From NCBI GenBank assembly GCA_963764205.1, contig CAVXRN010000006.1, positions 62,001 through 126,000 of the forward strand: 64,000 bases of DNA. Reading direction: 5' to 3'. This DNA comes from Chersky-840 sp963764205 (lineage in GTDB: Bacteria; Actinomycetota; Acidimicrobiia; Acidimicrobiales; UBA8190). Within the stretch, counting starts at the first letter, position 1. Every line of letters begins with the position of its first letter. Shown here piece after piece: positions 43,969 through 52,919 of this stretch. A model generated the notes under the pieces. It was not told where the DNA came from. It did no database searches and saw nothing but the letters and a program-made list of their open reading frames with translations. The translations under genes were made by a program, and so were the position numbers.

Positions 43969-45726
43969 GTGAGTGAGCAGCACATCGTGGGATCCAAGCC
44001 ATTGACATCGGAGGCTTCAGCGCGAACGGTTCCCTCTCCGTCTGGCCGGCGTGAAGCGAAGGGGAGATCGGGACCCGTCGACCCTCGACTGCTGCACTAC
44101 ACCCGGGGCACTCGTCGGTTCCTGGTGGGCGCGGTCCTCCTCGGCGCGCTGACCGCGGGCCTGGTCGTCGCTCAGGCGTGGTGCATCGCGGAATCGGTCT
44201 CCGCCGTGGTGGTCGAACACAAAGGTGCAGCCCAGGTCCGCACGCTGGTGACGCTCCTGTTCCTGGTGATCGTCGGACGGGCGCTGGTGGGATGGTTCGG
44301 GGAACAGATGGCCAACCGGGCCTCGGCGGCGGCCAAGTCGGACCTGCGCAGTTCCCTGGTGGAGAAGATCGTCGACTTGGGGCCCGCCGGCATCGACCGC
44401 GAGCGTTCCGGCAGCTTGATCGTGCTCGCAACCAGTGGGATCGACGCCCTCGACGACTACTTCGCGCGCTATCTCCCGCAACTGTTCCTCGCCGTGATCG
44501 TTCCCGTCACGGTCATCATCGTGGTGCTGGGCGCCGACTGGGTCTCAGCGGTGATCATCGCCGTGACCGTCCCGCTCATCCCGCTCTTCATGGGCCTCGT
44601 CGGTGCCTCGACCAAGGTACGGATGGAGCGCCAGGCGGGGCTCCTGCAGCGGCTCGCCGGACATTTTCTCGACGTGGTCGCCGGCCTCCCGACGCTGAAG
44701 GTGTTCGGTCGGGCCAAGGCCCAAGCCGCCGCGGTGCGAGCCATCACCGACAGCTACCGCATCGCAACCATGGCCACGCTCAGAGTGGCGTTCCTGTCGT
44801 CGCTGATTCTCGAGCTCCTCGCCACCGTCTCGGTCGCGCTCGTCGCCGTGTCCGTCGGGCTCCGGCTGCTGGGCGGGCACCTGAGCCTGGCCACCGCACT
44901 CTTCGTCCTGGTCCTGGCCCCCGAGGCGTACCTTCCGCTGCGCCTGCTCGCCACCAACTACCACGCCAGTGCCGAAGGGGTGAAGGCAGCCGAGGACGTG
45001 TTCGAGGTCCTCGGCCGACCAACGCCGTGCCACGGCACGCGCCGTGACGCCCCCGACCCGTCCCGGTCGACGCTCCGCGTGCACGGACTGGCTGTCCGGT
45101 ACCCCGGGCGAGCGCTTCCCGCGCTCTCGAACGTGACGTTCTCGGTGGAGCCGGGCGAAGTGGTGGGCATCGCGGGGCCCAACGGCGCGGGGAAGTCGAC
45201 CCTCTTGAGCGTGCTGCTGGGACTGACCCCGGTGTGGACGGGCTCGGTGAAGGTGGGAGACGTCGACCTCGCTCAGCTGGACGCCGCTGGATGGAGGGCG
45301 CAGCTTGCCTGGGTTCCGCAGCGCCCCCATCTCTTCGCCCGGACCATCGCCCAGAACGTCCGTCTCGGGCGTCCCGACGCCACCGACGAGGCGGTGCGGG
45401 CTGCGGTGGCGCAGGCCGGACTCGATCACGTGGTGGCGCGCCTTCCCGACGGGCTCGAGACCAGGCTGGGTCACGACGGTGCGGGGCTGTCGGCAGGTGA
45501 GCGACAACGGGTGGCCCTGGCGCGGGCCTTCGTCCGCGATGCCCCGCTCCTGCTCCTCGACGAGCCCACCGCGAATCTCGATGGTCGCACCGAGGAGAGT
45601 GTGCTGGCCGCCGTGCAACGCCTGATGGTGGGCCGGACCGTGGTGATCGTGGCGCACCGTCCCTCGCTGCTGGCCCTGACGGACCGGGTGATCCATCTGA
45701 CGCCGGCTGCGGTGAAGGCCTCCTGA
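43969..45726 (+). CDS. cydD: thiol-reductant ABC exporter subunit CydD
   Basis: Fused membrane and ATPase domains. The frame opens at 43930; I use GTG 43969 because the earlier codons are Cys-rich and unlike the family, but the first about 35 residues are poorly conserved and the start stays open. Six helices in residues about 40-310; ATPase with Walker A GIAGPNGAGKSTLLS, signature LSAGERQR and Walker B PLLLLDEPT. CydDC exports cysteine/glutathione-type thiols to the cell exterior and is needed for cytochrome bd assembly. Overlaps cydC (TGATG). Confidence 0.92.
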   Translation: MSEQHIVGSKPLTSEASARTVPSPSGRREAKGRSGPVDPRLLHYTRGTRRFLVGAVLLGALTAGLVVAQAWCIAESVSAVVVEHKGAAQVRTLVTLLFLVIVGRALVGWFGEQMANRASAAAKSDLRSSLVEKIVDLGPAGIDRERSGSLIVLATSGIDALDDYFARYLPQLFLAVIVPVTVIIVVLGADWVSAVIIAVTVPLIPLFMGLVGASTKVRMERQAGLLQRLAGHFLDVVAGLPTLKVFGRAKAQAAAVRAITDSYRIATMATLRVAFLSSLILELLATVSVALVAVSVGLRLLGGHLSLATALFVLVLAPEAYLPLRLLATNYHASAEGVKAAEDVFEVLGRPTPCHGTRRDAPDPSRSTLRVHGLAVRYPGRALPALSNVTFSVEPGEVVGIAGPNGAGKSTLLSVLLGLTPVWTGSVKVGDVDLAQLDAAGWRAQLAWVPQRPHLFARTIAQNVRLGRPDATDEAVRAAVAQAGLDHVVARLPDGLETRLGHDGAGLSAGERQRVALARAFVRDAPLLLLDEPTANLDGRTEESVLAAVQRLMVGRTVVIVAHRPSLLALTDRVIHLTPAAVKAS

Positions 45727-47585
45727 TGTCTGTCGTGACTCGTGCCCAGGTGACCGGGGACACCGCCCCGTTGGGCCGGACCCTGGGCCTGGTCCGTCCG
45801 GTGCGCGGCCGTCTCGCTCTTGCCGCAGTGCTCGGGGCGGGGGCGATCGCCGCCGACATCGGGCTGATCGGGACCGCCGCGTGGCTCATCTCCAGAGCGG
45901 CCCAGCACCCCAACGAGTCCCACCTGGCCGTGGCCATCGTGGGAGTGCAGTTCTTCGGGTTGTCCCGAGGGTTCCTCCGATACGAGGAGCGACTGGTCGG
46001 TCACGATGCCGCGTTCCGGCTGCTGGCCGAGCTCAGGGTGAGGGTCTACGAACGACTCGAGCGACTGGCGCCGACCGGTCTGCCCGCGTTCCGGCGAGGA
46101 GATCTCCTTGCCCGTCTGGTCCAGGACGTCGACTCGTTGCAAGACCTGGCCATCCGGGTCATCCCCTCCTTCGCCATCGCGTTGATGGTGGGAGCGCTGA
46201 CGGTCACGATCATGTGGTTGATGCTGCCCGCAGCCGGGGTCATCCTCGGCGTCGCCCTCGCGCTGGCGAGCACCGTCGTGCCCTGGCTCACCGCGACCCT
46301 GGCCCGACGAAGAGAGTCGAGATTCGCACGCCTACGTGGCGACTTGGCGGCGGCGATGGTGGACCTCGTCGAGGGTGCGTCGGAGCTCATCGCGTTCGGC
46401 GCTGCAGACGAACAGGTTCGAACCATCCGAGGACAAGACTCCGAGCTCACGGCGATCGACTCGATGTCGGCCCGGACCGCGGGAGTGGGGCTGGGGCTGA
46501 CCACCCTCCTGGCCGGGCTGGCCAGCTGGGGCTGCCTCATGGCGGGCATTCCTGCGGTCGTCTCCGGTCGACTGGACGGGACCGAGTTGGCGGTCATCAC
46601 CTTGATCCCCCTCGCCGCGTTCGAGCTCGTTGCGGGCCTGCCCGTAGCCACGCAAGCGTTGCAGCGGGTGCGCCAGGCCGCCGCCCGCGTCCTCGAGGTG
46701 AGCGATGCCCCTGTGCCGGTCGCCGATCCCGAGGCACCGGCGGACCTCCCCGACAGTCCCTACGACCTGCAGGCCGGCTCGCTGCGCGCGAGGTACCCGC
46801 ACGCCGCCACACCGGCGTTGTGCGGAATCGACCTTGCGCTCCCCCCGGGTCGGCGCGTGGCCATCGTGGGCCCGAGCGGAGCCGGCAAGTCGACCCTGGC
46901 GGCGGTCCTGCTCGGATTCCTGCCCTACGAGGCCGGGTGGGTGGCACTGGACGGCACACCCCTCGACCGCCTCGCCGGCGACGACCTCCGAACCGTCGTG
47001 GGGCTCGTCGACCAAGACGCCTACCTGTTCGACACGACCATCGCCGAGAACCTGCGGGTCGGGTGCCGCCACGCATCCGATGCCGAGCTGCGCCACGTCC
47101 TCGAGCGAGTCGCGCTGGTCGGCTGGCTCGACAGTCTCCCGCGTGGACTGGCCACCGACGTCGGGAAGCACGGTGCGCGCCTCTCCGGTGGCCAGCGCCA
47201 GCGGATCGCTCTCGCCCGGGCCCTGCTGGCGGAGTTCCCGATTCTCGTACTCGACGAGCCGGCCGAGCATCTCGATCCCCTGACGGCCGACGCGCTCAGC
47301 GTCGACCTCCTCCGCGTGACCGACGGCCGGTCGCTCGTCTTCATCACCCATCGCCTCCTCGGCCTCGACACCGTGGACGAGATCCTCGTCGTCGACGCGG
47401 GCCGGGTGGTCGAGCGGGGCTCACACGAGGAGCTCCTCGACCGGGGCGGACGGTACTCGCGGTTGTGGTGGGACGAGATGAGAACCGAGAAACGTGAGGA
47501 CGCTACTCCCGGGACATCATTGCCACCGCTTCACGTTCGAGATCGACGTAGGGCTCCCCGCTCACGTCGACCGCTACCCGGTTGA
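45726..47585 (+). CDS. cydC: thiol-reductant ABC exporter subunit CydC
   Basis: A 619-residue half-transporter that shares the TGATG junction with cydD. Six helices, with FRYEERLVGHDAAFRLLAELR typical of CydC; ATPase with Walker A VGPSGAGKST, signature LSGGQRQR and Walker B ILVLDEPAEHLD. Forms the heterodimer with CydD. The last about 30 residues are an arginine/proline-rich extension read antisense to the sulfatase C-terminus (83-bp overlap), and may be a non-conserved tail. Confidence 0.92.
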   Translation: MSVVTRAQVTGDTAPLGRTLGLVRPVRGRLALAAVLGAGAIAADIGLIGTAAWLISRAAQHPNESHLAVAIVGVQFFGLSRGFLRYEERLVGHDAAFRLLAELRVRVYERLERLAPTGLPAFRRGDLLARLVQDVDSLQDLAIRVIPSFAIALMVGALTVTIMWLMLPAAGVILGVALALASTVVPWLTATLARRRESRFARLRGDLAAAMVDLVEGASELIAFGAADEQVRTIRGQDSELTAIDSMSARTAGVGLGLTTLLAGLASWGCLMAGIPAVVSGRLDGTELAVITLIPLAAFELVAGLPVATQALQRVRQAAARVLEVSDAPVPVADPEAPADLPDSPYDLQAGSLRARYPHAATPALCGIDLALPPGRRVAIVGPSGAGKSTLAAVLLGFLPYEAGWVALDGTPLDRLAGDDLRTVVGLVDQDAYLFDTTIAENLRVGCRHASDAELRHVLERVALVGWLDSLPRGLATDVGKHGARLSGGQRQRIALARALLAEFPILVLDEPAEHLDPLTADALSVDLLRVTDGRSLVFITHRLLGLDTVDEILVVDAGRVVERGSHEELLDRGGRYSRLWWDEMRTEKREDATPGTSLPPLHVRDRRRAPRSRRPLPG

Positions 47586-49860
47586 TGGTCCCGCCCGTGA
47601 ACGCGTGGGGATGGGCACCGGGGTAGTCGTCGGTCACCGGCTCGCCGCTGTCCCGACCGATACAGAGGCCCTCACCTGCGACCGCGAACTTCCCGGGCTG
47701 GGTCCTGATCCGACCTTCCCCCACCTTGGTCTCGCCATGGAAGAGCGAGAGCATCCCTGTCGCCACGCCGGGCGGGTCCTCGCCGTCCTTGTCGAAGACA
47801 GCAGACAAGATGAGGTTCTCGCCCGTAGGCACATCGGCGGTCGCCACGACAGTCTCCACCGCCATGCCGACGAAGTTGTAGGCGTAGTGAAGGCGGTTGT
47901 CCTTGACGTAGAGCGCATGTCCTCCGAATCGGGCGCCATGGGCGAAGAGCACGCCGCTTGCCCCCGGTGCGGGGATGTCCACCAGCGCGCCGATGGCGAA
48001 CGATCGATTCCGTACGTTGACCGCCTGCGACTCGGGCACCTCGGCCAGGTCTGGGTAGTAGACGTAGCGGTTCCGGGCGGGCGTCAAGAGTGGGCGCGGC
48101 GTCAGGATGATCTCCAGTGCGGAGCGGTCATCGAGGGGGAACGCGGCGTTGGCTCCGGCTTCGGCATGCCACAGGTTGATCATCGCCTGGAGCCGTTCGG
48201 GCTCTTGTTCTGCGAGGTTGTGGACCTCGGATCGGTCGACCTCGGTGTGGTACAGCTCCCACGTGTCCGCGCCGAAGTTGCCCCAACCGGCAATGGTGGG
48301 ATGGTTGGTGACGGCCTTCCACCCGTTGTGCCAGATGCCACGCGATCCGAGCATGGAGTAGAACTGGGTGTTTCTGGAGGTCGGGGCGCTCGGAGCATCG
48401 AAGCTGTACCGCATGCTCACCCCGTCGAACGGGGTCTGTGTGTGACCCTTGATCGTTTCCGGCGCCGCCTCGCCCAGCACATCCAACAGGGTGGGGACGA
48501 GGTCGATGGCGTGGTGGTACTGGGTCCTGATCTCGCCCCGCGCCTTGGTCCCTGTGGGCCAAGAGATGATGCAGGGATCGCTCGTGCCACCGTTGTACTC
48601 GTAGCGCTTCCACATTTTGAACGGGGTGTTGAAGGCCATGGCCCACCCCGTCGGGTAGTGGTTGTAGGTCTTAGGCCCTCCCAGGTCGTCGAGGGCGGCG
48701 AGATTCGAGGCGATGTCGTCGGGGATGCCGTTGAAGAACTTGCACTCGTTGACCGAGCCATCGGGGCCGCCTTCGCCGCTCGCCCCGTTGTCCGAGACCA
48801 CCACGACAACGGTGTTCTCCCGTTGTCCGGTCTCCTCGAGATAGTCGAGGAGCCGTCCGATCTGTTCGTCGGCATGGGCCAGGAACCCGGCGTAGACCTC
48901 GGCCATCCGACGAAACAGGCGCTTCTCGTCCTCTGAAAGCGAGTCCCACGGCCGCACGATGTCGAGGGCGGGGAAGGGCTTGTCGTCGGGGCCGGTCCGG
49001 GTTTCAGGCGTGCCGATCGGATTGAGCGGCGAGAGATCGGTGTCGGGCGGAACGATGCCGAGCTCCTTCTGGCGGGCCAGGGTCTGCTCGCGCAGCGCCT
49101 CGTACCCCATGTCGAATTTGCCCTTGAACTTCTCGATCCACTCCTTGGGCGCGTGGTGCGGCGCGTGGGCGGCACCAGGGGCGTAGTACAAGAAGAACGG
49201 CTTCTCCGGTGCCAACACCCTGGTGTCCTTGATGAACTCCAACGCCTTGTCGGTGATGTCCACCGAGAAGTGGTACCCGTCCTCGGGCGACTTGGGCTGA
49301 TCCACCGTGTGGTTGTCGTAGACGAGGTCGGGATACCACTGGTTGGTCTCGGCCCCCAAGAACCCGTAGAACCGCTCGAACCCCCGCCCCGTGGGCCAGT
49401 TGCGCCGGGTCGAGGCCAGGTTCATCTCGGCCTCGGGACACAGGTGCCACTTCCCGACCATGTAGGTGTTCCAACCCCGCTCTCCGAGGATCTCGGCGAT
49501 GTTTCCGTTCTCGGGCGGGATCACGCCACTGGCGTTGGGGAACCCGATGGCTGCTTCGGTGATGCAGGCCATCGAGTTACGGGTGTGGTTCCGCCCGGTC
49601 AGCAGGCACGACCGGGTGGGCGAGCACAACGCGGTGGTGTGCCATTGCGTATAGCGGAGTCCGTCGGCGGCGATGCGATCGATGTTGGGCGTCTCGATGG
49701 GGCCGCCGTAGCAGCTCATGGCGGAAAACCCCACGTCGTCGAGGACGATGTAGAGCACGTTGGGAGCGCCCTCGGGTGCTCTCGGCGCGTCGAACGGGTC
49801 CCAGTCCGGCACCGAGTCCCGGATGTCCACGTTCACGACACCCTTGAATTGCTTGGTCAT
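47503..49860 (-). CDS. type I arylsulfatase, formylglycine (Cys) type
   Basis: Start at 49860 (MTKQFKGVVNVDIRDSVPDW); the frame is open 600 bases further but those codons are antisense to msrA and unlike sulfatases. The 785-residue enzyme has NVLYIVLDDVGFSAMSCYGG (metal Asp41/42), the FGly motif CSPTRS with Cys79, MVGKWHLCPEAE and VVVSDNGASGEGG. The C-terminal about 200 residues (LHYAYNFVGMAVETVVATADVP) are a beta-sandwich as in the long arylsulfatases of actinobacteria and Pseudomonas. No signal peptide: cytosolic. Hydrolyses sulfate esters after Cys79 is oxidised by an FGE, here the gene at 30954-31894. Confidence 0.9.
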   Translation of the reverse strand: MTKQFKGVVNVDIRDSVPDWDPFDAPRAPEGAPNVLYIVLDDVGFSAMSCYGGPIETPNIDRIAADGLRYTQWHTTALCSPTRSCLLTGRNHTRNSMACITEAAIGFPNASGVIPPENGNIAEILGERGWNTYMVGKWHLCPEAEMNLASTRRNWPTGRGFERFYGFLGAETNQWYPDLVYDNHTVDQPKSPEDGYHFSVDITDKALEFIKDTRVLAPEKPFFLYYAPGAAHAPHHAPKEWIEKFKGKFDMGYEALREQTLARQKELGIVPPDTDLSPLNPIGTPETRTGPDDKPFPALDIVRPWDSLSEDEKRLFRRMAEVYAGFLAHADEQIGRLLDYLEETGQRENTVVVVVSDNGASGEGGPDGSVNECKFFNGIPDDIASNLAALDDLGGPKTYNHYPTGWAMAFNTPFKMWKRYEYNGGTSDPCIISWPTGTKARGEIRTQYHHAIDLVPTLLDVLGEAAPETIKGHTQTPFDGVSMRYSFDAPSAPTSRNTQFYSMLGSRGIWHNGWKAVTNHPTIAGWGNFGADTWELYHTEVDRSEVHNLAEQEPERLQAMINLWHAEAGANAAFPLDDRSALEIILTPRPLLTPARNRYVYYPDLAEVPESQAVNVRNRSFAIGALVDIPAPGASGVLFAHGARFGGHALYVKDNRLHYAYNFVGMAVETVVATADVPTGENLILSAVFDKDGEDPPGVATGMLSLFHGETKVGEGRIRTQPGKFAVAGEGLCIGRDSGEPVTDDYPGAHPHAFTGGTINRVAVDVSGEPYVDLEREAVAMMSRE

Positions 49861-50049
49861 CTCCAAACCCCTCTTCGGTCTCGCCCGAGTGTTGCACCTT
49901 TGGCCGGGGCCCGCTTCCCTGGCGTTTCGGATCGGGCTTGACCTGGCCCCGCCTGGCCCCCGCGCTCGACGGATCGCGGTAGTGCATAGACTCCGTCGTG
50001 TCCGCGTGTGACCCGGTCGAATCTGTCGAAGCGAGGAGGGAAGGAAATC

Positions 50050-50568
50050 GTGACCGACAACCTTGAGAAGGCCATTCTGGCCGGCGGCTGCTTTTGGGGC
50101 GTGCAGGACCTCATCCGTCGCCAGCCCGGTGTGATCTCGACCCGCGTCGGCTACTCCGGGGGTGACGTGCCCAACGCCACGTACCGGAACCATGGCAACC
50201 ACGCCGAGGCAGTCGAGATCACCTTCGACCCGACCCAGACCTCGTACCGGGACATCCTCGAGTTCTTCTTCCAGGTGCACGACCCGACCACACTTAATCG
50301 TCAGGGAAACGACATCGGTGCCAGTTACCGCTCCGCCATCTTCTACACGAGTGACGAGCAGAAGACAGTGGCCGAGGACACCATCGCCGACGTCGAGGCC
50401 TCGGGCTTGTGGCCGGGCAAGGTCGTGACGGAGGTCTCGCCGGCCGGACCGTTCTGGGAGGCCGAGCCCGAACACCAGGACTACCTACAAAAGTACCCGG
50501 ACGGCTACACCTGCCACTTCGTGCGGCCGGGCTGGCGCCTCCCGCACCGGGCGAACAACGTCACGTAG
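50050..50568 (+). CDS. msrA: peptide-methionine (S)-S-oxide reductase
   Basis: GTG 50050 follows GGAGGGAAGGAAATC. The 172-residue protein has the catalytic GGCFWGVQD with Cys14, VGYSGGDVPNATYRNHGNHAEAVEITFDP and the C-terminal DYLQKYPDGYTCHFVRPGW carrying a candidate resolving Cys. Reduces methionine-S-sulfoxide, repairing oxidised protein. Starts 190 bp from the divergent sulfatase, leaving room for two promoters. Confidence 0.93.
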   Translation: MTDNLEKAILAGGCFWGVQDLIRRQPGVISTRVGYSGGDVPNATYRNHGNHAEAVEITFDPTQTSYRDILEFFFQVHDPTTLNRQGNDIGASYRSAIFYTSDEQKTVAEDTIADVEASGLWPGKVVTEVSPAGPFWEAEPEHQDYLQKYPDGYTCHFVRPGWRLPHRANNVT

Positions 50569-50596
50569 GAGACGCGGGGAAATCGAAGTCGATGGC

Positions 50597-50995
50597 GTGG
50601 GAATCGGCTCCGCACCGATGTCGAACCTCTTCCGGTACGACGTGGACTTCCGCTTCGCCTTCATGTGGGCACCTTTCCTCGTGCGACCCTCGAAAGACGG
50701 CGTCGCTCTGACCGATGACCGACGCTTGGTCGCCACCTTCGGCATCCTGAAACTGCACACGCCCCTCGACAACGTCACCGGTGCCCACATCACGCGGGGG
50801 TACCGATGGTGGACTGCCGTCGGGGCCAGAGGGTCGTTCGTCGACGACGGGCTGACGTTCGGCACGAACACGAACGCCGGAGTGTGCGTTCATTTCGGCG
50901 AAAGGGTGGCTTCCCCACTGAGGAGGAAGGGACACTCGGCGCTGACCGTCACGGTCGCCGATCTCGACGGCCTGGTTCGTGCGCTGGAAGGGTGA
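50597..50995 (+). CDS. conserved-looking hypothetical protein, beta-rich
   Basis: A 132-residue soluble protein, GTG start (ATG 50618 is an alternative). It contains FRYDVDFRFAFMWAPFLVRP, DNVTGAHITRGYRWWTAVGARGS and AGVCVHFGERV, with alternating strands like a PH-like or DUF-type barrel and a terminal helix. No assignment. Lies 28 bp after msrA and overlaps no gene except 0-5 bp to the next, so is likely in the msrA operon. Confidence 0.65.
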   Translation: MGIGSAPMSNLFRYDVDFRFAFMWAPFLVRPSKDGVALTDDRRLVATFGILKLHTPLDNVTGAHITRGYRWWTAVGARGSFVDDGLTFGTNTNAGVCVHFGERVASPLRRKGHSALTVTVADLDGLVRALEG

Positions 50996-50999
50996 AGCC

Positions 51000-51812
51000 A
51001 TGACATTCGCCGCGGCCAACTGGACGACGATCTCTTCGTTGGCGACCGCGGCGGGCACCTTGGTGCTCAGTTTTGCCACCTTCGCCGCGGTGCGATCGTC
51101 CAATCGCTCCGCCCGCATCGCCGAGGCAGCGCTGCAGGAGCAGCGACGGCCTCTCCTCGCTCCCTCCCGCCTCGAGGATCCGAAGCAGAAAATCATGTTC
51201 CTCGAGGGCAATTGGGTGAGCGCCTCGGGCGGTCGCGGCGCCGTGGAGCAGATCGACGGTGCCGTGTTCCTCGTCATCAGCCTCAGAAACGTGGGGAGCG
51301 GCATCGCGGTGTGCCAGGGCTGGGCGGTGCGGCCCGGTGCCGGCTCATCGCTCAACTTTCCCACCCACGCTCCACTCGAGGACTTTCGGCTTCAGTCGCG
51401 GGACCTCTACATTCCGGCCGGCGACATCGGCATGTGGCAAGGGGCGCTGCGCAACCCTGACGATCGGGCTCGTGCCGACGTGGTGGCCGCAATCGAGACG
51501 GGCGAGCAGATCACGATCGAACTGCTGTACTCCGACCAGATCGGCCGTCAGCGGACGATCTCTCGCTTCGGACTGGTCAACGCGGGCGATACGTGGCTCG
51601 CGACCCTCAGCAGACACTGGTATCTCGATTGGGAGGGACCCCGCCCCGAAAATCTCGCATTCGAAGCAGCCGAGGTGATCCTTCGCGATCGGGATGCGGC
51701 GGCCGAGAGACGGGCGGCGGAAAGCGAGGGCACGGCGGGGGGTGTGGCTGACCAAGGAGAGGCTGCGCGCCCTCGCTCCGATGCGAAACGTGCGGGCCCG
51801 ACGGACTCGTAG
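51000..51812 (+). CDS. hypothetical protein with one N-terminal membrane helix
   Basis: Start at ATG 51000 (MTFAAANWTTISSLATAAGTL). One transmembrane helix at about 7-28, then a short basic-charged helical linker with SSNRSARIAEAALQEQRRPLL and a soluble beta-rich domain (VFLVISLRNVGSGIAVCQGWAV; ITIELLYSDQIGRQRTISRF), as in single-pass proteins of unknown function that follow the 'QRRPLL...RNVG-G-A' pattern in many bacteria. The last about 50 residues are low-complexity and charged. Four bases after the upstream stop, so co-transcribed. Confidence 0.6.
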   Translation: MTFAAANWTTISSLATAAGTLVLSFATFAAVRSSNRSARIAEAALQEQRRPLLAPSRLEDPKQKIMFLEGNWVSASGGRGAVEQIDGAVFLVISLRNVGSGIAVCQGWAVRPGAGSSLNFPTHAPLEDFRLQSRDLYIPAGDIGMWQGALRNPDDRARADVVAAIETGEQITIELLYSDQIGRQRTISRFGLVNAGDTWLATLSRHWYLDWEGPRPENLAFEAAEVILRDRDAAAERRAAESEGTAGGVADQGEAARPRSDAKRAGPTDS

Positions 51813-51829
51813 CCAGATCGGGCCTGCTC

Positions 51830-51835
51830 TATTCT
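51830..51835 (+). promoter_or_regulatory. -10 hexamer TATTCT abutting a GTG/ATG start
   Basis: TATTCT ends four bases before GTG 51840 and seven before ATG 51843, with no Shine-Dalgarno. This spacing fits a leaderless transcript for the peroxidase gene. Confidence 0.4.
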
Positions 51836-51839
51836 GCCG

Positions 51840-52910
51840 GTGATGACGTCGCAGCCCGTGCTCGCTCCGCTCACCACAGCAGCGATCTTTCTGGTCGTGA
51901 CGATCGATGCCGGCGCCGAGCTCGCGGCGCGCGAGCTGCTCGCCGACGTGTCGGGCCTGGAGCGGACCGTGGGCTTCCGCGCGCCAGAGGCAGGACTCAC
52001 GGTCGTCACCGGTGTCGGGTCAGCGGCGTGGGATCGGCTGTTCGCCGGCCCTCGCCCGGCAGAGTTGCACCCGTTCAGAGAGCTCCGGGGCGACAAGCAC
52101 GCGGCGATCTCCACCGGTGGTGACCTCCTCTTCCACATCCGTGCCGGAGCGATGGACCTTTGCTTCGAGCTGGCGTCGCAGATCATGGACCGACTTTCCG
52201 ACGTCGCCACTGTCGTCGACGAGGTACACGGCTTCAGATACTTCGACCTCCGTGACCTGCTCGGATTCGTGGACGGCACGGAGAACCCGACAGGAGGAGC
52301 CGCCGCGACAGCGGTGACGATCGGGGACGAAGACCCGGGTTTCGCGGGGGCGAGTTATGTCATCGTGCAGAAGTACCTGCACGACCTGGCGACATGGAAC
52401 GCGCTGCCGGTCGAGGCTCAGGAAGAGGCGATCGGTCGGACCAAGCTCTCGAATGTCGAGCTCGCTGAGGACGTGAAGCCCACGAATTCGCACGTCGCGC
52501 TCAACACGATCGTCGGCCCCGACGGAGTCGAGCGACAGATCGTGCGGGCCAACATGCCCTTCGGCACCGTGGGCGGCGGGGAGTTCGGCACGTACTTCAT
52601 CGGCTACTGCCATACCCCGACCGTGATCGAGCAGATGCTCGAGAACATGTTCCTCGGGGATCCCCCCGGCAACTACGACCGAATTCTCGATTTCTCGACC
52701 GCTGTCACCGGGACGTTGTTCTTCGTACCGACTGCCGACTTCCTCGACGACCCACCCCCACTTCCCTCCCAGGGGGAAGTCTCCCGCACCGCCTCCGCCA
52801 CGACGACTCCCGAGCAGACCGACGAGAGCGCTGCGACGGCTCAGGCTGATCGGCCCCCGGGTTCGGAAGGTTCGCTGGGCATCGGGGACCTCAGGGGGCA
52901 GCCCGGCTGA
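51840..52910 (+). CDS. DyP-type heme peroxidase with encapsulin cargo-loading tail
   Basis: A 356-residue peroxidase (or 355 from ATG 51843). The family motif GFVDGTENP is at 142-150 with catalytic Asp145; His218 (NSHVALN) is the proximal heme ligand and Arg236 (VRANMPFG) the distal Arg. Residues about 303-343 are a Pro/Ser/Thr/Ala-rich linker and the C-terminus is GSLGIGDLRG at 344-353, matching the [G/S]SLxIGSL-type encapsulin-targeting peptide of actinobacterial DyP cargo. No encapsulin shell gene is in the window; downstream is a DUF5996 gene in the opposite direction. Oxidises phenolics or dyes with H2O2, probably inside a protein nanocompartment. Confidence 0.9.
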   Translation: MMTSQPVLAPLTTAAIFLVVTIDAGAELAARELLADVSGLERTVGFRAPEAGLTVVTGVGSAAWDRLFAGPRPAELHPFRELRGDKHAAISTGGDLLFHIRAGAMDLCFELASQIMDRLSDVATVVDEVHGFRYFDLRDLLGFVDGTENPTGGAAATAVTIGDEDPGFAGASYVIVQKYLHDLATWNALPVEAQEEAIGRTKLSNVELAEDVKPTNSHVALNTIVGPDGVERQIVRANMPFGTVGGGEFGTYFIGYCHTPTVIEQMLENMFLGDPPGNYDRILDFSTAVTGTLFFVPTADFLDDPPPLPSQGEVSRTASATTTPEQTDESAATAQADRPPGSEGSLGIGDLRGQPG

Positions 52911-52919
52911 CGCCCGCCG

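Noticed and set aside
49861..50475. N-terminal extension of the sulfatase frame by about 200 codons
   Set aside because: It is antisense to msrA, lacks sulfatase homology, and ATG 49860 starts a canonical sulfatase N-terminus.
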